Source: CALAED01 sp937891035 (GTDB lineage Bacteria; Actinomycetota; Actinomycetes; Streptosporangiales; Streptosporangiaceae). Taken from it: a stretch of DNA of 14,114 nucleotides. This document shows, one piece after another, positions 1-5,934 of the stretch. Every line of letters begins with the position of its first letter. Within the stretch, counting starts at the first letter, position 1. Location of the stretch: positions 1 to 14,114 of the forward strand of contig DASQSZ010000327.1 in the NCBI GenBank assembly GCA_035642125.1. Reading direction: 5' to 3'. A program made the translations under genes and the position numbers. The notes under the pieces were generated by a model, which saw only the letters and a program-made list of their open reading frames with translations, ran no database searches and was not told the DNA's origin.

Positions 1-540
1 GTCCTCGGCCCCCACCGCGGTGATCGACTCCGCCGGCACGGAGGCGTGCAACCGCACCCACCACTCCTGGAAGTGGATCGCCCGCCGTTGTGACGGCTCG
101 GACTCGCCGGCGATGACGACGTGCGTTTCGACCCTGTCGTCGCTCATCGGGATGAGCCGTACACCGGGCCGCCAGCGTTCGCACAGCGCCGCGGTCACTG
201 CCGACAGCGGATAGCCCGCGTCGAGCATCTGGGTGCGCACGATGTGGGTCGCGAAGTCGCGGTCGCCCAGGGTGAACCACGACGGCCCCACGCTGTAGCC
301 GACCAGCTCCGCGCGCACCGAGAACGTCTCGTCTGCGCGTCCCCAGCCCTGTTCCTCGTTGATGCCGCCGCCGAGGGTGTACATCACGGTGTCGAGGTCG
401 GGGCATACGCGCAGGCCGAACAGGGTGATGTCGTCACCGGTGTTACCGATGACGGTGATCTCAGCGTCCGGGGCGGCCACCTTGAGTCCGCGCAGGAACC
501 GGGCCCCGCCGATGCCGCCCGCCAGCACCACGATCCGCAT
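1..540 (-). CDS. cofD: 2-phospho-L-lactate transferase CofD/FbiA (3' end cut off by window)
   Basis: This cytoplasmic enzyme of coenzyme F420 biosynthesis joins a phospholactyl or phosphoenolpyruvyl unit, carried on a guanylyl diphosphate donor, to the deazaflavin Fo. In actinobacteria the product is known to be dehydro-F420-0. The window holds 180 codons of a family usually about 310-330 residues, so the C-terminal part lies beyond the left edge. The start MRIVVLAGGIGGARFLRGLK is the family's N-terminal nucleotide-binding signature. It is followed by a GNTGDD segment (residues 32-37) and CPDLDTVMYTLGGG (46-59), where family members bind Fo and metal. I chose the ATG at 540 because the signature begins there; an in-frame GTG 21 bases upstream has no family support. 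No strong ribosome binding site is visible. It is divergent from the membrane protein at 657. In relatives fbiB/cofE usually follows, and would be outside this window. Confidence 0.95.
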   Translation of the reverse strand, partial: MRIVVLAGGIGGARFLRGLKVAAPDAEITVIGNTGDDITLFGLRVCPDLDTVMYTLGGGINEEQGWGRADETFSVRAELVGYSVGPSWFTLGDRDFATHIVRTQMLDAGYPLSAVTAALCERWRPGVRLIPMSDDRVETHVVIAGESEPSQRRAIHFQEWWVRLHASVPAESITAVGAED

Positions 541-578
541 GTGTGCCAGTGTGGCATTCACCCGGAGGCCGTCCCGCG

Positions 579-593
579 CCCGGTCCTACCGGG
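579..593. promoter_or_regulatory. 15-bp palindrome in the cofD/membrane-protein divergent gap
   Basis: CCCGGT-CCT-ACCGGG is a perfect inverted repeat with 6-bp arms. It lies in the 116-bp gap between two divergent starts, 39 bp from the cofD start and 63 bp from the membrane-protein start. It could be an operator acting on either gene, or a chance GC-rich palindrome. No clear -35/-10 pair was found around it. Confidence 0.3.
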
Positions 594-656
594 ACGGACG
601 CGACGGATATGCAAAGCTTGGGTACCGACCATTGATCCCGTTCGCTGGAGAATCAC

Positions 657-1625
657 GTGAACTACGACGCCGTGCGGCGGCTCCGTGAGCCATTGGCCTG
701 GGCCCTGATCGCGGCCGCTGGCCTGCAGATCATCGCCGGGCTGATCATGCTCTTCTCCTCTTCGAGCTTCTCCTTGCAGTCGCTCATCGAGGTGAGCAGC
801 GGCAACGTGCTCACCGGCGTCGTCGTGGCGGGCGTCGTCGTGGTCGCGGTGCTGCTGGTCGCATCGGGGGAACGCCCCAGCCCGCAGGCCCGCACCATCG
901 CGATGGCCGGCCTGGCCGTGCTCGGGCTCGCCGCGCTCTTCGGCGTGATCGCCTGGCTGGCCGCGCTCAGCGCGAACGGTGAGGCGATCGGGGTGGAGTC
1001 GGCGGAGAAGATGGCCGTGTTCCTGTACGGCGCGGCGAAGCTCACCGTGATCGGGGTCGCCGGCTATGTCACCTACGCCGTGCTGCAGGCGCTGCGGCCG
1101 GCCAGGCATGTCGCCGCCGGGCCGCCCGGAGCGGTCCCGCCCGGCCAGGAGGGCTACCAGTCCTACGGCTACCCGCAGAGCGACCAGCAGCAGCCGTACG
1201 GCGGCTACCCCCAGCCGCAGGCACCGGAGTACGGGCCGCAGGGCTACGGGCAGCACTACCAGCAGCCGTACGGCCCGCCCGATTACCAGCAGCAGCCCCA
1301 GCAGCCCCAGCAGCCCTACGGCCAGTCGCAGCAAAACTACGGACAGCCAGACTACGGGCAGCAAGACTACGGGCAGGAGTACGGGCAACCGGGCGCCCAG
1401 GGCCAGCAAGGCCAGCAAGGCCACCAGGGGCAGGCGCACCAGCCCTATGGCGGCCCGCAGCAGGGGTACCCGCCGCAGCCCCCGGCCGAGACCCCCGAAG
1501 GCGAGGGCGAGGCCGGTCTGTGGACACGGTCGTACGGTAGCGATCAGCAGCCGGCTCCCGGATACCCCCAGTCCGGGGAAGAGAACGACCAAAACTGGTA
1601 CCGCGACGACCGACGCCCGCAATAA
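657..1625 (+). CDS. Four-TM membrane protein with Q/Y/G/P-rich C-terminal tail, function unknown
   Basis: I do not recognise a named family. The 322-residue product has a short charged N-terminus, then four hydrophobic segments at about residues 14-33, 51-69, 82-104 and 120-142. The tail from about 152 to the end is low-complexity and made of Gln, Tyr, Gly and Pro in repeats such as QPYGGYPQ, DYGQQDYGQEYGQ and GQQGQQGHQGQ. It ends with the charged stretch ENDQNWYRDDRRPQ. With an even number of helices and the charged N-terminus in the cytoplasm, the tail should also be cytoplasmic. The GTG start is supported by CTGGAGAA (645-652), 4 bp upstream. It sits between cofD (divergent) and whiB (same strand, 185 bp on). 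Short actinobacterial membrane proteins with PQY-rich tails are often placed near division or envelope genes, but no function can be assigned here. Confidence 0.82.
   Translation: MNYDAVRRLREPLAWALIAAAGLQIIAGLIMLFSSSSFSLQSLIEVSSGNVLTGVVVAGVVVVAVLLVASGERPSPQARTIAMAGLAVLGLAALFGVIAWLAALSANGEAIGVESAEKMAVFLYGAAKLTVIGVAGYVTYAVLQALRPARHVAAGPPGAVPPGQEGYQSYGYPQSDQQQPYGGYPQPQAPEYGPQGYGQHYQQPYGPPDYQQQPQQPQQPYGQSQQNYGQPDYGQQDYGQEYGQPGAQGQQGQQGHQGQAHQPYGGPQQGYPPQPPAETPEGEGEAGLWTRSYGSDQQPAPGYPQSGEENDQNWYRDDRRPQ
1314..1427 (+). repeat. Short in-frame tandem repeats coding for the Q/G/Y-rich tail
   Basis: The tail-coding DNA contains tandem codon-phase repeats. Two copies of the 9-base unit GGCCAGCAA (1401-1409 and 1410-1418) are followed by a near copy (1419-1427). 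Upstream are imperfect units around GACTACGGGCAG coding for DYGQ. Such tracts are prone to length change by slippage. Confidence 0.6.
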
Positions 1626-1694
1626 TCCCAGGTCAGCAGCGGTCATTACGGCATCGAACCGGGCCCTTCACCCTCCCTCGGCCACAGGTTCCGC

Positions 1695-1726
1695 TTGACG
1701 GGCCATGCCGTACACGCGTGTAATTT
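1695..1726 (+). promoter_or_regulatory. Candidate whiB promoter with embedded 12-bp palindrome
   Basis: TTGACG at 1695-1700 is a good -35 hexamer. TGTAAT at 1719-1724 lies 18 bp downstream and is a plausible -10 (alternative TAATTT at 1721-1726). Between them, overlapping the -10, is the perfect palindrome TACACGCGTGTA (1711-1722). A palindrome in the spacer is a typical repressor or activator position. I compared it with the BldD-type consensus TNACNCWGNGTNA: only the right half-site fits, so BldD is not supported. The promoter call is an inference from motif spacing. Confidence 0.5.
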
Positions 1727-1743
1727 CAATGGTGTAGTTCTGC

Positions 1744-1775
1744 GCCTTCCCGGGGGATGGAGCTCGAGGGAAGGC
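1744..1775 (+). promoter_or_regulatory. Hairpin in the whiB 5' leader
   Basis: GCCTTCCC (1744-1751) and GGGAAGGC (1768-1775) form a perfect 8-bp stem with a 16-nt loop, between the candidate promoter and the whiB ribosome binding site. It ends 23 bases before that site, so it does not occlude it directly. It could affect mRNA stability or attenuation; no riboswitch class was recognised. Confidence 0.4.
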
Positions 1776-1798
1776 TTGACCATGGGGCTCCGGGGGCT

Positions 1799-1805
1799 AG
1801 GAGGT
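1799..1805 (+). promoter_or_regulatory. Ribosome binding site deciding the whiB start
   Basis: AGGAGGT is a near-perfect anti-Shine-Dalgarno match 5 bases before the GTG at 1811. It selects the 87-residue WhiB over the longer frame from the ATG at 1757. Confidence 0.85.
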
Positions 1806-1810
1806 GCGCT

Positions 1811-2074
1811 GTGAGCGAGGTGCTCATCCCGCTGGCGCACGGCACATTCGGTGAAGAGTTGGGCTGGCAGGAGCGCGCGCTGTGCGCGCAGACGGATCCG
1901 GAGGCGTTCTTTCCGGAGAAGGGTGGCTCGACCCGCGAGGCCAAGAAGGTGTGCCGCGCGTGCGAGGTCCGTGCGGAGTGTCTGGAGTACGCCCTCCAGC
2001 ACGATGAACGCTTCGGCATTTGGGGCGGCCTGTCGGAGCGGGAACGCCGCAAGCTCAAACGACAGGCCGTCTGA
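1811..2074 (+). CDS. whiB: WhiB-family iron-sulfur transcription factor, developmental WhiB (WhiB2 type)
   Basis: Wbl proteins hold a [4Fe-4S] cluster and control transcription with a partner. Streptomyces WhiB acts with WhiA to start sporulation septation, and its mycobacterial counterpart is WhiB2. The 87-residue product has cluster cysteines C25, C48, C51 and C57 (C-X22-C-X2-C-X5-C), the GIWGG turn at 69-73 and a basic C-terminus (RERRKLKR) for DNA or sigma-factor contacts. The length equals that of Streptomyces WhiB as I recall it, and the core (EELGWQERALCAQTDPE, FFPEKGGSTREAKKVC) is nearly the same. The GTG at 1811 is chosen because AGGAGGT (1799-1805) precedes it by 5 bases. An ATG at 1757 would add 18 residues without family support and lacks such a site. 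A candidate promoter and leader hairpin lie upstream and a hairpin follows the stop, so it may be transcribed alone. The adjacent cofD fits the known whiB2-fbiA neighbourhood. Confidence 0.96.
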   Translation: MSEVLIPLAHGTFGEELGWQERALCAQTDPEAFFPEKGGSTREAKKVCRACEVRAECLEYALQHDERFGIWGGLSERERRKLKRQAV

Positions 2075-2076
2075 GT

Positions 2077-2101
2077 CCCGGCGCTCGACGCCGGCGCCGG
2101 G
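2077..2101 (+). terminator. GC hairpin after whiB
   Basis: CCCGGCGC (2077-2084) and GCGCCGGG (2094-2101) form an 8-bp all-GC stem with a 9-nt loop, starting 2 bases after the whiB stop. There is no U tract, which is common for actinobacterial intrinsic terminators. It suggests that the glycosyltransferase downstream has its own promoter. Confidence 0.6.
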
Positions 2102-2127
2102 ATGAGTTGGCGGCATGCGTCGGCGCG

Positions 2128-2184
2128 GCCCCCATGGGGGCGCGTACAGTGGTCAGCCGTGCCGGCCTGTGCGGGCGGCACGGC
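2128..2184 (+). promoter_or_regulatory. Leader region of the glycosyltransferase: palindrome, -10-like box and hairpin
   Basis: GCCCCCATGGGGGC (2128-2141) is a perfect 14-bp palindrome. TACAGT (2145-2150) fits the actinobacterial TANNNT -10 form but has no good -35. GCCGTGCCG (2156-2164) and CGGCACGGC (2176-2184) form a perfect 9-bp stem with an 11-nt loop, 33 bases before the proposed TTG start. Codon use here is poorer in GC at third positions than in the gene body, in line with non-coding leader. Transcription start and function are inferred. Confidence 0.4.
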
Positions 2185-2217
2185 CAAACACTGAATCCGG
2201 ACAGATCGAGCGGACCC

Positions 2218-5200
2218 TTGTCGCCTGCACGTGACAATGCGCGGCACCGGCACGAACGTGATCGGCACGTCGTCACGGCCGTCCTGGTCGCCCATGACGG
2301 AGCCCGCTGGCTGACCAGCACGCTCAAGGCGCTGCTGTCGCAAACGCGTCCTGTCCAGCGGCTGGTCGCGGCGGACACCGGCAGTACCGACCGTGGACCG
2401 GCCGTGCTCGCCGAGGTCATCGGTCACGGCAACCTCGTGACCTTGCCGCGTACGACGGGCTTCGGCGAGGCCGTGGCCGAGGCGTTGCGCCACCCGGCCG
2501 CGACCATGGAAGTGCCGGAGACGGCCGACCTGCCGCTGGACGACCGCATCGAGTGGATCTGGCTGCTGCACGACGACTCCGCGCCGGCCCCCACCGCGCT
2601 CCAGCACTTGCTCGCGGTCGCCGACGACAACCCCCATGTCGGCATCCTCGGCCCCAAGCTGCGCGACTGGTACGACCAGCGCATGCTGCTCGAAATCGGC
2701 GTCACCATGGACGCGGCCGGCCGCCGTGACACCGGCATCGACCGGCGCGAGTTCGACCAGGGCCAGCACGACGGGGTCAAGGACGTCCTCGCGGTCAGCA
2801 CGGCCGGTATGTTGATCCGCCGCGACGTCTGGGCCGAGCTCGGCGGCTTCGACGTCGGCTTCGGTCTGTTCCGCGACGACATCGATCTGGGGTGGCGCGC
2901 GCACGCGGCGGGGCACCGCGTCTTCGCGGTGAGCGACGCCGTCGTCTACCACGCGGAGGCCGCGGCCCGCCGGCAGCGCGCGATCGGCATGACGAGCGAC
3001 GACCCGCGCCGCGTCGATCGGCGCAACGCCCTTTACGTGCTGCTGTCGAACGTGCCGTTCCGCGCCATGCTCCGTATGGTCGTGCGCAACATCGTGGTGT
3101 CGCTGGTGCGCGCCATGGTGCTGCTGATCCTGAAGAAGCCGGACGCGGCGCGGCACGAACTCGGCGGCCTGCGCGACGTCCTGCGGCGGCCGAACGCGCT
3201 GCGCCGGATGCGCGCCGACCGAGCGGAGGGCAGGACGCACGCCTACCGTCACATCCGCAGGTTCATGCCGCGCGGGCTGGCCCTGCGCCGGCTCGTCGAC
3301 ACGATCGGGAACATGGCCTCCGGGACCGGCCCGCTCAGCGCCGCCGGCCGCCATCACGCGTTCGGCGACGGAGGCGAGGATGACGAGCCGCTGGTGCCCG
3401 AGACCCGGTGGCTGAGCAAGGTGCTCGCCCACCCGGGCGTCGTCACCGTGCTCCTGCTGGCCGCGGTGACGATCGGGGCGGGCCGCGAGTTGATCGCCTC
3501 CGCCGGCCGGCTGGCCGGCGGTGCGCTGGTCCCGGCCTGGGGCGGGGCGCACGACCTGTGGGCCCAGTACCTGTCCGGCTGGCATCCGATCGGGCTCGGC
3601 TCGGCCGACGGCGCACCGCCCGCTGTCGGCGTCCTCGCCGTGCTGTCCACAGTCCTGCTCGGCAAGCCCTGGCTGGCCGTCATGGCGCTGTTGCTCGGCT
3701 GCGTGCCGCTCGCCGGGCTGACCGCCTATATCGCCGCCAAGCGCGTCGTGCCCGACGTGCCCCCCGGCGAGGCCGGGGCCCGGCGCCGCCGCGGCGTGCA
3801 CATCCCGACGCCGGTGGTCCGGTCGTGGGCGGCGCTGACGTACGCCATGCTGCCGGTCGCGACCGGTGCGGTGACGGCCGGTCGCATCGGCACCGCGGTC
3901 GTTGTCGTGCTGTTGCCGCTGATCTGCCTGCAAGGCCTCCAAGTGGTGAACCCGCCGGGACCCGACCGGATGCGCCGGGCCGGGCGAGCCGCCTGGGCGA
4001 CGGCCCTGCTGCTCGCGATCGCGACGGCGTTCATGCCGTCGGCCTGGATCCTCGTCGCCGCGGCCGGGTGCATGGTGTGGGTCGCCTACGGGCCGTCGGT
4101 GCCGGCGCTGGGACGCCACCTGGCCATCGCGCTCGGCGTCCCCTTGCTGTTGCTCCTGCCCTGGGTGATTGGGCTGATCCTGCACCCATCGCGGCTCCTC
4201 CTCGAGATCGGCCTGAACCGGCCCGAACTCGTGGACGAGCGGCTGCCGGCCATGTCGATCCTGGCGCTCAACCCCGGCGGCCCCGGCACGCCCGCGCTCT
4301 GGGTCACCGGCGGGCTGATCGTGCTCGGGCTGTGCGCGCTGCCGCTGCGCGGCGATCGTACGGCCGTGCTCGGCGGCTGGATGCTGGCCTTGTTCGGGCT
4401 GCTGGTGGCGGTCCTGGCCAGCGCGGCCACGGTGACCAAGGGCGCCGACGTGGCGGCCGGGTGGCCCGGGGTGCCGCTGGCGTTCGCCGCCGGCGGGGTG
4501 CTGGTCGCCGCCGTGGTCGGGGTGCGGCGCGCGGTCGACGTCTTCGCCGGGCGGCGGCTGCTGCCCAGGCTGGCCGCGATCGTGCTGCTCGGCGTCGCGC
4601 TGTCCACGCCGGTGCTGGCCGCGGTGAACTGGGGCGTCACCGGGGGGCGCGGCCCGCTGACCACGGTCGACCGCGACGCGGTCCCCGCCTTCGTCGCGGC
4701 GACGGCCGACGCCGCCGTACGGCCGCGCATGCTCGTCCTGCGGCATAAGCCGGACGGCGGGGTCGCCTACAGCGTGCTGCGGGGAGCCATGCCGGCGCTC
4801 GGCGAGTCGGAGATCCTCACCACCGGCGCGGCCGACCGCAGGATGGACGCCCTCGTCGCCGGGCTGCTGGCCGGCCGGGGCGCCGACGAGAGCCGAGGTC
4901 TCAGCCGGATGGGCGTCCACTATATCCTCGTGCCGAACCCCGCCCGCGATTCGATCACCGGCGTGCTCGACGCCGCCCCCGAGGTGATCCGGCTCAGCCG
5001 CACCGAGCGGTTCGCGCTATGGCGGCTCGCGACACCGGGGGGCCGGCTGATGCTGCTCGACGGCAACCAGATCACGCCGCTGGCCGCGAACCCGATCACC
5101 GCCCGGGTACGGATCCCGCCCGGCGCCGGCGGGCGCAAGGTCCTGCTGGCCGAGCCCGCCGACGACGGCTGGCACGCGCGCATCGACGGCGGCTCGGTGC

Positions 5201-5904
5201 GCGGCGAGAAGGCCGACGGGTGGGCGCAGTCCTGGGACGTGCCGCCGGCCGGCGGACAGTTCACGCTGACCCGCGGCATGCTGACCCGGCACATCTGGCT
5301 CGGGGTCCAGGCGGCCGCGCTCCTCGTCGTCATCGCCCTCGCGCTGCCCGGCAGCCGTGCCGAGGAGGCGGGACCCGAGCGGTGGCCGGTCCGCGCGCGG
5401 CGGCGCGGCGCGGCCGGGCCCGATGCCGACCCGGCCGACCCGGCCGACGCGGGCGGCCCCGAGACCGGTGTGGCCGGGGTCGCGGCGGCCGGGCTCGAGG
5501 CGGGCGCCGAACCCGAACCGGTCACCGGCGATGAGGGCGAATCCACGGTCCGGGTCGTCGCCGGCACCGGGCCAGGTCCCGTGTCAGACGCGGTGCCGGC
5601 GCGGCGGCCCGGATCGGCGTCCGCGCGCGGGGCGTTCGGCGAACCGGCGGTCACCGCGCCGGGACCAGACCCGGCGCAGGGGCAACGGCGGCGCGCCCGC
5701 GGCGCCCGCCGCCGGCCGGCGCGCGGCATCCGGATCCTGCGCGGCCTGCGCCGCCCGGCCCGCCGCCGTACGGACGACGAGGCGGCCGCCGCGCCCGACC
5801 CCGGCGATACCGGCACCGATGCCGGTATCGCAGGAAGCGCCGATGCCGCCGATCAGGGCCCCGCCGTCGCCGCGCTCGGCCGGCGGGAGACGAGGGAACG
5901 GTGA
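2218..5904 (+). CDS. GT2-family glycosyltransferase fused to a large polytopic membrane domain
   Basis: It is predicted to transfer a sugar from an activated donor to a lipid-linked or envelope acceptor at the cytoplasmic membrane; donor and acceptor are unknown. From the proposed start it has 1228 residues. The N-terminal GT-A domain (about 17-330) has HVVTAVLVAHDGARWL, DTGSTD (53-58), the HDDS metal/nucleotide motif (D119-D120) and FRDDIDLGWRAH (D220, D221, D223) as the acceptor/base region. About ten hydrophobic segments follow between about 407 and 805. Then come an extracytoplasmic domain of about 220 residues, a last helix at about 1027-1045 and a disordered tail of about 180 residues with an Arg cluster. 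The start is uncertain: TTG 2218 places 16 residues before HVVTAVLV, whereas in-frame ATG 2134 and GTG 2149 would overlap the leader hairpins. Streptomyces has a similar protein in the same place beside whiB, from memory. DUF5719 follows 30 bp on, suggesting joint function. Confidence 0.9.
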   Translation: MSPARDNARHRHERDRHVVTAVLVAHDGARWLTSTLKALLSQTRPVQRLVAADTGSTDRGPAVLAEVIGHGNLVTLPRTTGFGEAVAEALRHPAATMEVPETADLPLDDRIEWIWLLHDDSAPAPTALQHLLAVADDNPHVGILGPKLRDWYDQRMLLEIGVTMDAAGRRDTGIDRREFDQGQHDGVKDVLAVSTAGMLIRRDVWAELGGFDVGFGLFRDDIDLGWRAHAAGHRVFAVSDAVVYHAEAAARRQRAIGMTSDDPRRVDRRNALYVLLSNVPFRAMLRMVVRNIVVSLVRAMVLLILKKPDAARHELGGLRDVLRRPNALRRMRADRAEGRTHAYRHIRRFMPRGLALRRLVDTIGNMASGTGPLSAAGRHHAFGDGGEDDEPLVPETRWLSKVLAHPGVVTVLLLAAVTIGAGRELIASAGRLAGGALVPAWGGAHDLWAQYLSGWHPIGLGSADGAPPAVGVLAVLSTVLLGKPWLAVMALLLGCVPLAGLTAYIAAKRVVPDVPPGEAGARRRRGVHIPTPVVRSWAALTYAMLPVATGAVTAGRIGTAVVVVLLPLICLQGLQVVNPPGPDRMRRAGRAAWATALLLAIATAFMPSAWILVAAAGCMVWVAYGPSVPALGRHLAIALGVPLLLLLPWVIGLILHPSRLLLEIGLNRPELVDERLPAMSILALNPGGPGTPALWVTGGLIVLGLCALPLRGDRTAVLGGWMLALFGLLVAVLASAATVTKGADVAAGWPGVPLAFAAGGVLVAAVVGVRRAVDVFAGRRLLPRLAAIVLLGVALSTPVLAAVNWGVTGGRGPLTTVDRDAVPAFVAATADAAVRPRMLVLRHKPDGGVAYSVLRGAMPALGESEILTTGAADRRMDALVAGLLAGRGADESRGLSRMGVHYILVPNPARDSITGVLDAAPEVIRLSRTERFALWRLATPGGRLMLLDGNQITPLAANPITARVRIPPGAGGRKVLLAEPADDGWHARIDGGSVRGEKADGWAQSWDVPPAGGQFTLTRGMLTRHIWLGVQAAALLVVIALALPGSRAEEAGPERWPVRARRRGAAGPDADPADPADAGGPETGVAGVAAAGLEAGAEPEPVTGDEGESTVRVVAGTGPGPVSDAVPARRPGSASARGAFGEPAVTAPGPDPAQGQRRRARGARRRPARGIRILRGLRRPARRRTDDEAAAAPDPGDTGTDAGIAGSADAADQGPAVAALGRRETRER

Positions 5905-5934
5905 GCCACCCATGACTGTCGAGGCGGGCGGCCG

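Noticed and set aside
1314..1427. CRISPR-like or minisatellite array
   Set aside because: The repeats are short, in codon phase and without spacers; they simply encode a low-complexity protein tail.
558..1646. Minus-strand open frame opposite the Q/Y-rich membrane protein
   Set aside because: The Leu/Val-rich repeats merely mirror the plus-strand Gln/Tyr/Gly codons; it has no start signal, and the plus-strand frame has a ribosome binding site and credible helices.
1711..1723. BldD box upstream of whiB
   Set aside because: Only the right half-site fits TNACNCWGNGTNA; the left half fails at three positions.
2020..2217. Earlier start for the glycosyltransferase at ATG 2020, overlapping whiB
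   Set aside because: It would overlap the end of whiB and read through a terminator-like hairpin; the family match begins only around 2266.
1726..4920. Minus-strand open frame of over 1000 codons
   Set aside because: It lies opposite whiB and the glycosyltransferase, is rich in Arg, Gly, His, Gln and Asp without any domain, and is the usual antisense shadow of a GC-rich gene.
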